Source: JdFR-22 sp046537735
GTDB lineage: Archaea > Halobacteriota > Archaeoglobi > Archaeoglobales > Archaeoglobaceae
NCBI GenBank assembly: GCA_046537735.1
Contig: JBKHKH010000104.1
Span: 1 to 6,943 of the forward strand
Length of the DNA stretch: 6,943 bases
Direction: 5' to 3'
The notes beneath the pieces were generated by a model, which saw nothing but the letters and a program-made list of their open reading frames with translations, was not told the DNA's origin and ran no database searches. The position numbers and the translations under genes are program-made. This document shows positions 1 through 5,540 of the stretch, one piece after another. Every line of letters starts with the position of its first letter. Positions within the stretch are counted from its first letter, which is position 1.

Positions 1-416
1 AATATTACTATTTGAGCTAACAACAGCCCGATAATATCAGCAGTTAGATCCCATAGGCTTGCAGTCCTCCCCGGGACGAAGGACTGGTGGAACTCGTCAG
101 TGATACCGTATAGGAAACCAACAACAATAGCAAGGAGAGAAGAGTAAGCCACCGGGTGTCTGTAACGGAATGATGCGTGGAGCAATATACCGAATATACC
201 ATAGATAGCCACATGAAGGAATTTGTCGGGATATTTTGTGGCTGGATAGATGGGATAGGCGAGGAAAGCAAACTCGGAGCTCTTTATAGCCATATACAGC
301 TGCACGATGAACTCATTTTTCTCCAGAGATGAAGATGGGTCTGACTGGGAGGAGAGGTAGAATATGAATCCGGCATAGATTACTGTTAAGGCAATAACGA
401 TCTTGCCTGTATGCAT
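1..416 (-). CDS. VanZ-family membrane protein, C-terminus cut by window edge
   Basis: The minus strand encodes 138 codons from ATG at 416 and runs off the left edge, so only the extreme C-terminus is missing (the family is usually about 120-170 residues). The VanZ signatures are in order: SSQS at residues 22-25, DKFLHVAIY at 64-72, YGITDEFHQSFVPGR at 103-117 and DLTADIIG at 123-130. Hydrophobic stretches at about 5-21, 67-82, 90-106 and 123-137 suggest four membrane helices. The family is named after the teicoplanin-resistance accessory protein VanZ; in archaea its biochemical role is unknown, so no reaction is assigned. A GTG directly before the ATG (417-419) is an alternative start, and an in-frame TAA closes the frame just beyond. 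No Shine-Dalgarno is seen, and a TATA-like box about 26 bases upstream suggests a leaderless mRNA. It diverges from the UppP gene, which fits an envelope role by context only. Confidence 0.88.
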   Translation of the reverse strand, partial: MHTGKIVIALTVIYAGFIFYLSSQSDPSSSLEKNEFIVQLYMAIKSSEFAFLAYPIYPATKYPDKFLHVAIYGIFGILLHASFRYRHPVAYSSLLAIVVGFLYGITDEFHQSFVPGRTASLWDLTADIIGLLLAQIVI

Positions 417-438
417 CACAATTTAACTGGGGACAAAG

Positions 439-446
439 TTATAAAT
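439..446 (-). promoter_or_regulatory. TATA box for the VanZ gene (leaderless start)
   Basis: On the minus strand this reads ATTTATAA. Its centre lies about 26 bases before the ATG at 416, the usual archaeal TATA-to-start-site distance, so the transcript would begin at or within a few bases of the start codon. The call rests on motif and spacing only. Confidence 0.5.
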
Positions 447-473
447 GTCTTCTTAAATATCAAAACACCAGGA

Positions 474-481
474 TTTAAATA
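474..481 (+). promoter_or_regulatory. TATA box for uppP
   Basis: TTTAAATA lies about 50 bases before the GTG start of uppP. Transcription would begin near 504, leaving a leader of about 23 bases that carries the ribosome site at 517-521. The 420-526 gap thus holds two divergent promoters. Neighbouring A/T-rich stretches make the exact box uncertain. Confidence 0.45.
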
Positions 482-516
482 TTATATTTATGTTCTGCCA
501 TATCACTATATACGAA

Positions 517-521
517 AGGTG
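517..521 (+). promoter_or_regulatory. Shine-Dalgarno site fixing the GTG start of uppP
   Basis: AGGTG is complementary to the archaeal 16S rRNA tail and sits five bases before GTG 527. There is no in-frame ATG upstream, so this site decides the GTG start. Confidence 0.65.
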
Positions 522-526
522 TAAAT

Positions 527-1279
527 GTGAACTACGTAGAGACCATAATCCTATCGATGGTGCAGGGGATTGCCGAGTGGTTGCCGGTGAGCAGCGAAGG
601 GCTTTCGGTTCTGGTGATGCTCAACCTGTTCGGCCAGAACATTTCTCAAGCAATTACCTACGCCTTCTTCCTCCACCTGGGAACGGCTCTTGCGGTCCTC
701 ATCCGTTTCAGAAGAGAGTTCATTCACATGCTTCAGGGCTCCCAGCTACTTAAAATAGTCATAATAACCACAGCATCCACCGCCCTGATAGCGGTTCCCT
801 TAGTCAGCTTTATCGAGATGCAGGTCCAGAACGGAAGACTGATGAACCTGTTCATAGGCTTTCTCCTCATCTTAACTGGAGTTATGCTCAGGATTCCCGG
901 CAGCGGCTACAAAACAACGGAGCAGATGAGTGTAACTGACATGGTTCTCCTGGGACTGGCTCAGGGTCTGGCAGTATTACCCGGGATATCCAGATCGGGG
1001 ACCACCATCAGCTTCCTGATGCTGAGGAAGATGAGCGAAGAGCAAGCTCTTAAACTCTCCTTCATCATAAGCGTTCCTGCAGTTCTGGGAGCTATCGCCT
1101 TTAGAGGACCTCCCTCAGATCTCAATATAACTACAGGTGTTTTGATCCTGGTCATTACCTGCATATTCGGCTACCTGACTATGGAAGCCCTCCTGAGGTT
1201 CGCCAGAAAAGTGGACTTCTCCAAGTTCTGTATAACCTTCGGAGCTATAGCCATTGTGCTTACCGCTCTTACGTTCTGA
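527..1279 (+). CDS. uppP: UppP/BacA-type undecaprenyl-diphosphate phosphatase
   Basis: This 250-residue integral membrane protein belongs to the UppP (BacA) family, which hydrolyses the C55 (or archaeal polyprenyl) diphosphate carrier to the monophosphate for reuse in glycan assembly. Both family signatures are present: the (E/Q)xxxE motif as Q13-E17, followed by LPVSSEG at 19-25, and the PGISRSGTT loop at 152-160 with R156. LHLGT at 49-53 matches another conserved segment. Most of the rest is hydrophobic helices. Length is close to the usual 260-275. The start is GTG with a Shine-Dalgarno five bases upstream. One departure is that the residue after SSEG is Leu26, where E. coli BacA has the functionally important His30. 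The true archaeal substrate (undecaprenyl, dolichyl or another polyprenyl) cannot be read from sequence. It diverges from the VanZ gene and lies upstream of a sugar-nucleotide cluster, consistent with surface glycan work. Confidence 0.93.
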   Translation: MNYVETIILSMVQGIAEWLPVSSEGLSVLVMLNLFGQNISQAITYAFFLHLGTALAVLIRFRREFIHMLQGSQLLKIVIITTASTALIAVPLVSFIEMQVQNGRLMNLFIGFLLILTGVMLRIPGSGYKTTEQMSVTDMVLLGLAQGLAVLPGISRSGTTISFLMLRKMSEEQALKLSFIISVPAVLGAIAFRGPPSDLNITTGVLILVITCIFGYLTMEALLRFARKVDFSKFCITFGAIAIVLTALTF

Positions 1280-1303
1280 AATGGTCATGGGGTTATCAGA
1301 AAG

Positions 1304-1311
1304 TTTAATAA
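1304..1311 (+). promoter_or_regulatory. Possible TATA box for the 1336 micro-ORF
   Basis: TTTAATAA is centred about 29 bases before the ATG at 1336. This spacing would give a leaderless transcript, in keeping with the absence of a Shine-Dalgarno. It could also simply be A/T-rich spacer. Confidence 0.35.
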
Positions 1312-1335
1312 GGGCATAGTATTACTATTACCATA

Positions 1336-1443
1336 ATGATAGAATTGCAACCGTTAGAGAAAATCACTCTCCCCCCAGATCAGCTGGAGATTCTGGAGCT
1401 GGAGTGGCTGGAGGAGTACGAAGAAAATTATTTGATAGATTAA
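1336..1443 (+). CDS. Hypothetical 35-residue acidic small protein
   Basis: The ATG at 1336 opens 35 codons ending at TAA 1441-1443. The product is strongly acidic (nine Glu and two Asp against one Lys) and rich in Leu, with a likely helical second half (ELEWLEEYEE at residues 21-30). The reading begins 56 bases after uppP and has no Shine-Dalgarno. A TATA-like box at 1304-1311 would place transcription start at the ATG, and a T6 tract follows the stop at 1457-1462, so the ORF could be a complete small transcription unit. The segment QPLEKITLPPD (5-15) recalls the PLExxxLPEG pattern of AF2212-like (DUF104) antitoxins, but the Gly is missing and the N-terminal strand is absent, so no function is assigned. 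It may equally be a chance ORF; only conservation would decide. Confidence 0.4.
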   Translation: MIELQPLEKITLPPDQLEILELEWLEEYEENYLID

Positions 1444-1456
1444 TCCTAACCAACTA

Positions 1457-1462
1457 TTTTTT
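1457..1462 (+). terminator. T-tract after the micro-ORF
   Basis: Six T residues lie 13 bases after the stop at 1443, in a pyrimidine-rich context. Archaeal polymerase terminates at such U-tracts, with or without a hairpin. None is obvious here. Confidence 0.35.
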
Positions 1463-1492
1463 CTATTGTAATGATGGTAATAGATGTAAATA

Positions 1493-1510
1493 TAGAAAAA
1501 GATTTAATTA
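1493..1510 (+). promoter_or_regulatory. BRE plus TATA promoter of the oxidoreductase gene
   Basis: A purine-rich stretch TAGAAAAAG (1493-1501) is followed by ATTTAATTA (1502-1510), resembling an archaeal BRE/TATA pair. The centre is about 38 bases before ATG 1544, giving a leader of about 11 bases in which GGGGG (1533-1537) could serve as a weak ribosome site. The promoter before 2556 has the same design. Confidence 0.45.
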
Positions 1511-1543
1511 ACTGTCCTATGTTAATTAGTTTGGGGGCATATT

Positions 1544-2482
1544 ATGAAAGCCGGAGTTATTGGTGTGGGGGTGATGGGAGAACATCATGCAAGAGTCTAT
1601 AACGAACTGGAAGATGTCCAGCTAGCTGGTGTTTCAGATATAAATGAAGAAATGGGACAAAAAGTCGCCCAAAAGTTCGAAACCCAGTTCTACCCTCACT
1701 TCACTGATTTGTTAGAAGAAGTGGATATAGTTACTATAGCAGTACCCACTTCGCTTCATAAAGAAGTTGCATTGAAAGCAGCAGAAATTGGGGTAGACAT
1801 GCTTATTGAGAAGCCCATTGCGGAATCCCTGGAGAGCGCAGAACAAATAATCAGGGCTGGTGAAGAAAACAACGTCAAGATAATGGTGGGCCATATTGAG
1901 AGATTCAATCCCGCAGTGGTAAAGCTCAAAGAAATAGTTGAGCAGGGCGTCCTGGGAGATATTATCAGCATTCACGGGAGGAGAATAGGCCCCCACTCAC
2001 CACGAATAAGGGATGTGGGCATAATTGTTGATCTAGCGGTTCACGAAATAGATATTTTTACCCATATATTCGGACAGAGGGCGGAAGAGGTTTATGCTAT
2101 AGCGGGCAACAGCTTCCATACCAGCGAGGACTACGCCTCAATTTTACTGAGGTTTCCCAACAACCACTCCGGTATGATAGAGACCAACTGGCTTTCCTCC
2201 AAGAAAATGAGGGACATGGATGTGATAGGCTCAAAGTGTATTGCTCAACTGGATCTTCTGGGCCAGAAAGTCAATCTTATACAAAATGATGGGCTGGTAG
2301 AACTTGAAGTCGATCATATAGAGCCCTTGAAGAAGGAGCTAATGCAGTTCATTAACTGTATTAGAAATGATGTTATTCCCTGTCCTAGCGGAAAAGATGG
2401 CGCTCATGTCTTGAATGTGGCCGTATCGGCCATAAAATCATATATGGAGAAGAAAGTCATAACATTGAATGGAAAGTATTGA
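1544..2482 (+). CDS. wbpB: Gfo/Idh/MocA oxidoreductase, WbpB-like UDP-sugar 3-dehydrogenase
   Basis: This 312-residue NAD(P)-dependent enzyme has an N-terminal Rossmann fold with GVGVMGEHHAR at residues 7-17 and the EKP signature of the family at 89-91 (Lys90 being the catalytic-type lysine). A C-terminal substrate domain carries GHIERFNP at 116-123 and DLAVHEID at 163-170, where His167 fits the DxxxH catalytic pattern. Length is normal for the family. With the next three genes it most likely oxidises C3 of a UDP-GlcNAc derivative to a 3-keto sugar, the substrate for the aminotransferase. WbpB acts on UDP-GlcNAcA, whereas GnnA-like enzymes, including one described in Methanococcus, act on UDP-GlcNAc itself; sequence reading cannot choose. 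The family is broad, so the role rests mainly on neighbours. The gene ends 73 bases before the aminotransferase and has its own likely promoter. GGGGG at 1533-1537 lies six bases before ATG. Confidence 0.85.
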   Translation: MKAGVIGVGVMGEHHARVYNELEDVQLAGVSDINEEMGQKVAQKFETQFYPHFTDLLEEVDIVTIAVPTSLHKEVALKAAEIGVDMLIEKPIAESLESAEQIIRAGEENNVKIMVGHIERFNPAVVKLKEIVEQGVLGDIISIHGRRIGPHSPRIRDVGIIVDLAVHEIDIFTHIFGQRAEEVYAIAGNSFHTSEDYASILLRFPNNHSGMIETNWLSSKKMRDMDVIGSKCIAQLDLLGQKVNLIQNDGLVELEVDHIEPLKKELMQFINCIRNDVIPCPSGKDGAHVLNVAVSAIKSYMEKKVITLNGKY

Positions 2483-2504
2483 TCTGGAGCTCATAACGAT
2501 CTAA

Positions 2505-2519
2505 CAGAAAAATTATATG
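2505..2519 (+). promoter_or_regulatory. Possible BRE plus TATA promoter before the aminotransferase
   Basis: CAGAAAAA (2505-2512) followed by TTATATG (2513-2519) mirrors the arrangement before 1544. Start would be near 2541, leaving a leader of about 15 bases. Between them a T6 tract (2531-2536) could partly terminate the upstream transcript. If real, the last three genes form their own unit; read-through from the first gene is equally possible. Confidence 0.4.
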
Positions 2520-2555
2520 TCAATACTCTATTTTTTATTTTATTGATGTGAAACC

Positions 2556-3644
2556 ATGAACATCTCCATAGCATCTCCAGTCATTGGTAAAGAAGAGATA
2601 GATCAGGTGGGGGAGGTCCTAATTTCTGGCAAACTGGCTATGGGGAGGAAGGTAGAGGATTTCGAAAAGGATTTCTCAAAATATCTGGGGGTTCCCCACT
2701 CTGTTTCTGTGGCAAACGGTACCGTGGCTCTCTGGCTCGCTCTAGAAGCCAGCGGTATTGGTGAGGGTGACGAAGTCATCACTACCCCCTTCAGCTTCAT
2801 AGCCACTGCAAACTCCATACTTTTCTGCAAGGCCAAACCGGTTTTTGTGGACATCGATCCCCAAACATACAACATCAATCCTGTCAAGGTCCAGGAGAAG
2901 ATCAGCTCCAGGACAAAAGCCGTTATAGGAGTCCACCTTTTTGGCCACCCCTTCGATGTCAAGGCCATGAACGAGATATGTGAAGATAATGGTCTGACAC
3001 TAATAGAAGATGCTGCCCAGGCACACGGAGCGGAGTTCAATGGAACCAAGGTGGGCACTACCGGAATAGGATGCTTCTCCTTTTACCCCACAAAGAATAT
3101 GACCACAGGCGAAGGAGGGATGATAACAGTTAATCAGGAAACCTTGGACTACAGGCTCAGACTGATGAGGAATCACGGAGATGAAGGGAAATATGATCAT
3201 ACCATGCTGGGCTACAACTTGAGGATGACCGATCTGCAGGCGGCGATAGGCATCGAACAATTGAAAAGGCTGGACAACATGAACGCCACCAGGATAAGTA
3301 ACGCTCAATACTATGACAAGAACATAAATGTGGGGGGGATAATCAAACCCCATGTTGGAAACAATGTGAAGCACGTCTATCATCAATACGTCCTGAGAGT
3401 TGAAGACCATCCCATGTCCCGGGAAGAGTTCATGCAGTATCTGTCCTCAAAGGGAGTGGGTTCAGCGGTGCACTACCCTAAACCCATCTATATGCAGCCC
3501 GTTTACCAGCAAATGGGTTACCGGCAAGGTATTTGCCCTACAGCAGAAGAGATAGCCCGGAAAGTGGTAAGCATCCCGGTGCATCCCAGGGTAACAGAAG
3601 AAGAGCTGGAATACGTGGTGGATGTTATAAATGACTCGTCATAA
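2556..3644 (+). CDS. wbpE: DegT/DnrJ/EryC1/StrS aminotransferase, WbpE-like
   Basis: This 362-residue, PLP-dependent, cytosolic sugar aminotransferase is of normal length for the family. The nucleotide-sugar/PLP pocket begins with ANGTVAL at residues 53-59 and is followed by TTPFSFIATAN at 76-86. EDAAQAHGA (151-159) carries Asp152, the partner of the PLP pyridine nitrogen. SFYPTKNMTTGEGG (175-188) carries Lys180, the Schiff-base lysine. GYNLRMTDLQAAIG (219-232) is the family's substrate-side signature, and VHYPKPIYMQP (305-315) follows. By context it adds an amino group, normally from glutamate, to the C3 keto group of the UDP-sugar made by the oxidoreductase. Other members make 4-amino sugars (for example perosamine or bacillosamine precursors), but no 4,6-dehydratase is nearby, which favours the 3-amino role. 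Its end overlaps the acetyltransferase gene by 14 bases. Confidence 0.93.
   Translation: MNISIASPVIGKEEIDQVGEVLISGKLAMGRKVEDFEKDFSKYLGVPHSVSVANGTVALWLALEASGIGEGDEVITTPFSFIATANSILFCKAKPVFVDIDPQTYNINPVKVQEKISSRTKAVIGVHLFGHPFDVKAMNEICEDNGLTLIEDAAQAHGAEFNGTKVGTTGIGCFSFYPTKNMTTGEGGMITVNQETLDYRLRLMRNHGDEGKYDHTMLGYNLRMTDLQAAIGIEQLKRLDNMNATRISNAQYYDKNINVGGIIKPHVGNNVKHVYHQYVLRVEDHPMSREEFMQYLSSKGVGSAVHYPKPIYMQPVYQQMGYRQGICPTAEEIARKVVSIPVHPRVTEEELEYVVDVINDSS
3617..3623 (+). promoter_or_regulatory. Shine-Dalgarno inside the aminotransferase gene for the next start
   Basis: GGTGGAT lies seven bases before ATG 3631, within the end of the previous coding region. It supports the overlapping start and hence translational coupling. 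Confidence 0.55.
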
Positions 3645-4212
3645 GTTTTACGCTCATCCCACGGCCGTAGTGGAAAGCGAAGATATAGGTGAAGGCACCA
3701 GGATCTGGCACTTCGCCCAGGTGAGAGAAAGAGCCAGGATAGGTAAGAACTGCATCATCGGAAAGAGCTCCTATATCGACACAGAGGTAATACTTGGCAA
3801 CAACGTGAAGATCCAGAACTTTGTGTCTGTTTACAAGGGCGTTATAGTCGAGGATAACGTCTTTATCGGGCCCTCGGTGACCTTCACCAACGACGAATAC
3901 CCCCGGGCATATTCATGGAGCGATGAGCAGATAATTCCCACAACTGTCAGGAGGGGAGCCAGCATAGGCGCTGGCTCAGTAATAATATGCGGGAATGAGA
4001 TCGGGGAATACAGCATGATAGGAGCGGGTAGCGTGGTCACCAGAGACGTCCACCCCAACACCCTGGTCTATGGGAATCCTGCCAGATACAGGGGTGTGGT
4101 ATGCAAGTGCGGGCGTAAATTAACAGAAGTAGAGAGTGAGAACGAGCACGCCATCCACTATACCTGTGAATGTGGTGAAACCATCGAGGTGTTAAAAGAA
4201 TGGATAAGATAG
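3631..4212 (+). CDS. wbpD: Hexapeptide-repeat N-acetyltransferase, WbpD-like, with zinc-ribbon-like tail
   Basis: This 193-residue left-handed beta-helix acyltransferase has imperfect hexapeptide turns from residue 18 to about 145 (for example IGEGTRIWHFAQV, ARIGKNCIIG, VILGNNVKIQ, ASIGAGSVI, SMIGAGSVV). TNDEYPR at 86-92 is the conserved active-site region of WbpD/WlbB enzymes. They use acetyl-CoA to acetylate the 3-amino group of UDP-2-acetamido-3-amino-2,3-dideoxy-glucuronate. YGNPARYRG (147-155) is the typical end of the helix. Beyond it lie two CxCG pairs, CKCG at 158-161 and CECG at 179-182, which look like a small zinc-binding knuckle; such tails occur in part of this family. It overlaps the gene before by 14 bases and the gene after by 13, so the three are one operon. 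Family members trimerise, so the active sites are presumably shared between subunits. Confidence 0.92.
   Translation: MTRHKFYAHPTAVVESEDIGEGTRIWHFAQVRERARIGKNCIIGKSSYIDTEVILGNNVKIQNFVSVYKGVIVEDNVFIGPSVTFTNDEYPRAYSWSDEQIIPTTVRRGASIGAGSVIICGNEIGEYSMIGAGSVVTRDVHPNTLVYGNPARYRGVVCKCGRKLTEVESENEHAIHYTCECGETIEVLKEWIR
4186..4191 (+). promoter_or_regulatory. Shine-Dalgarno fixing the dehydrogenase start
   Basis: GAGGTG, a strong match to the archaeal anti-Shine-Dalgarno, lies eight bases before ATG 4200 and inside the acetyltransferase reading frame. It supports the 13-base overlap being real. Confidence 0.7.
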
Positions 4213-5369
4213 CGGTAGTAGGTCTGGGTAAGGCCGGGTTACCCATAGCAGCGGTCATAGCTGACTCGGATCTTGAGGTAACGGGTATTGACATCGACGA
4301 GAAGAGATGTCAAATGATCAACTCTGGCAAGAACCCCATTCCGGAGGAAAAGGGTTTGGGAGAGCTCGTATCCAGATATGGAGGCAACAGTCTCACCGCC
4401 GTATCGGACTACCAGCTCGCCAGGGACTGCACAGCATTCATAATCATCGTTCCCCTGTTCATAGATAAGAACAACCAGCCGGATTACAGCATTCTGCTGG
4501 ATGTCGTCGCCAAAGTAGGTCGGATACTGAAAGAGGGTGATGTGGTCATTTTGGAGACCACTGTCCCCCCTTTAACCACAGAGACCCTGATCAAACAGAC
4601 CCTGGAAAAGGAAAGCGGTCTTAGTTTGGGTGACTTCTACCTGGCAAACTCTCCGGAGAGGATAATGACCGGCTACAGCATCTCCAGGCTGACAGAATTC
4701 CCCAAGATAATCGGTGGAGTGGATAAACTAAGTGGGGAGAAGGCCTACCAAGTGTACAGCAGATTCATTCCCAATCTCTACAGGGTCTCCTCCGCCAGGC
4801 TGGCAGAATTCGTCAAAGTAATAGAGGGCTGCTACCGGGACGTAAATATCGCTCTCTCCAACGAGCTGCTCAAAATTGCAGAGGAGATCGGGGTAGATAT
4901 TCAGGAAGCTATTGATACGGCGAAGCACGAGTACTGCCATCTCCACCAGCCATCCACTGGAGTGGGAGGCCACTGCATCCCGGTATATCCCTGGTTCCTT
5001 ATCAAGGAGATGGAGAGAAGAGAAAGATCGGAAAACGCCAGATTGCTCAGGAACGCCAGGGAGCTAAACGATGAAATGGCGGATTACTGGGTGGATAAGA
5101 TCATCCTGGAGTGCGTCAAGATAGACAAACCTCTTAAGGACATCAGGATATGTGTGAAAGGCATTACGTTCAGGGAAGGGGTTAAGGAACTATATCACAG
5201 CAGGAATCTGGAGATGGTGAGGAGATTGATGGCTAAAGGTCTGAACGTCTCAGTATATGATGAGATGTTCACTTCCGGGGAAATCGAGCAGATGGGCCTT
5301 AAATGGTGCAGTGGGGAAGAGGACATTATTTTTGACGGATTCAAGCCAGAAATAACAAGAAGGGAATAA
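4200..5369 (+). CDS. wbpA: UDP-HexNAc 6-dehydrogenase (WbpA/WecC-like nucleotide sugar dehydrogenase)
   Basis: This 389-residue member of the UDP-glucose/GDP-mannose dehydrogenase family performs the two-step NAD-dependent oxidation of C6 of a UDP-HexNAc to the uronic acid. The N-terminal Rossmann motif is GLGKAGLP (8-15). ETTVPPLTTE (119-128) and NSPERIM (150-156) are family motifs. The middle domain has EFVKVIEGCYRDVNIALSNE at 203-222, with Lys206. The catalytic cysteine is C259 in GVGGHCIPVYPW (254-265). The UDP-binding third domain starts near 313 with VKGITFREGVKELYHSRN (319-336). That domain is short: the protein ends about 25-45 residues earlier than E. coli WecC (420) or WbpA (436). 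Context (genes for 3-amino-3-deoxy uronic acids) favours UDP-GlcNAc as substrate, though UDP-ManNAc (WecC) is possible. It is the last gene of the operon and ends 16 bases before a convergent tRNA. Confidence 0.92.
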   Translation: MDKIAVVGLGKAGLPIAAVIADSDLEVTGIDIDEKRCQMINSGKNPIPEEKGLGELVSRYGGNSLTAVSDYQLARDCTAFIIIVPLFIDKNNQPDYSILLDVVAKVGRILKEGDVVILETTVPPLTTETLIKQTLEKESGLSLGDFYLANSPERIMTGYSISRLTEFPKIIGGVDKLSGEKAYQVYSRFIPNLYRVSSARLAEFVKVIEGCYRDVNIALSNELLKIAEEIGVDIQEAIDTAKHEYCHLHQPSTGVGGHCIPVYPWFLIKEMERRERSENARLLRNARELNDEMADYWVDKIILECVKIDKPLKDIRICVKGITFREGVKELYHSRNLEMVRRLMAKGLNVSVYDEMFTSGEIEQMGLKWCSGEEDIIFDGFKPEITRRE

Positions 5370-5385
5370 CACTGCAATTTAATAG

Positions 5386-5469
5386 TGCGGGGGGCGGGAT
5401 TTGAACCCGCGGACCCCTTCGGGACAGGGTCTTAAGCCCTGCGCCTTTTCCTGTCTCGGCAACCCCCGC
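5386..5469 (-). tRNA. trnL(UAA): tRNA-Leu, anticodon UAA
   Basis: This 84-base type II tRNA reads on the minus strand. The acceptor stem pairs GCGGGGG (5469-5463) with CCCCCGC (5393-5387), with discriminator A at 5386, the archaeal leucine identity base. The D arm begins GCCGAG. The anticodon stem CAGGG/CCCTG (5441-5437 and 5429-5425) holds the loop CTTAAGA with anticodon TAA at 5434-5432. The 14-base variable arm (CCC-GAA-GGG) is the long arm of Leu/Ser tRNAs. The T arm is GCGGG-TTCAAAT-CCCGC (5410-5394). There is no intron and no encoded CCA. A 60-codon plus-strand ORF across it is spurious. No well-spaced TATA box is obvious: the A/T block at 5480-5490 is too close, and one at 5573-5582 would give a long leader. 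Confidence 0.97.
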
Positions 5470-5476
5470 TTTGGCT

Positions 5477-5512
5477 TGGTTTTAAATTTTACTTGTTTTC
5501 TCCTTTTCTTCT
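5477..5512 (+). terminator. T-rich tract, probable operon terminator
   Basis: On the plus strand this stretch is almost all pyrimidine with repeated T runs (TTTT at 5480-5483, 5487-5490, 5495-5498 and 5503-5506). Archaeal polymerase stops at such tracts. It is the first good candidate after the sugar operon, which means the operon transcript would extend antisense through the whole tRNA-Leu. Confidence 0.4.
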
Positions 5513-5521
5513 ACCATCAAG

Positions 5522-5540
5522 GCGGTATCGCAGATACCGC
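5522..5540. repeat. Perfect 8-bp inverted repeat (hairpin)
   Basis: GCGGTATC (5522-5529) and GATACCGC (5533-5540) are exact reverse complements around a 3-base loop. It is G/C-rich in an A/T-rich spacer. A self-complementary GTTGCAAC (5547-5554) and a T7 run (5555-5561) follow on the plus strand, so it could act as a plus-strand terminator. A regulatory operator upstream of the tRNA is the alternative. Confidence 0.55.

Larger units (their letters stand above)
1326..1482. repeat. 9-base inverted repeat flanking the micro-ORF
   Basis: TATTACCAT at 1326-1334 is matched by its exact reverse complement ATGGTAATA at 1474-1482. The arms lie immediately before the ATG of the 35-residue ORF and 31 bases after its stop. 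They could be paired operator half-sites or chance in A/T-rich DNA; 9 bases over about 150 is not strongly significant. Confidence 0.3.

Noticed and set aside
490..753. An 87-codon ORF overlapping the start of uppP in another frame
   Set aside because: It is a frame shadow; the uppP frame carries both family motifs and a ribosome site.
2603..3058. A 151-codon minus-strand ORF
   Set aside because: It lies fully antisense to the aminotransferase, which has all its active-site motifs in the plus frame.
5386..5469. tRNA-Leu as an integration site for a mobile island carrying the sugar genes
   Set aside because: No integrase gene and no second copy of the tRNA 3' end was found in the window; the sugar genes read like ordinary operon genes.
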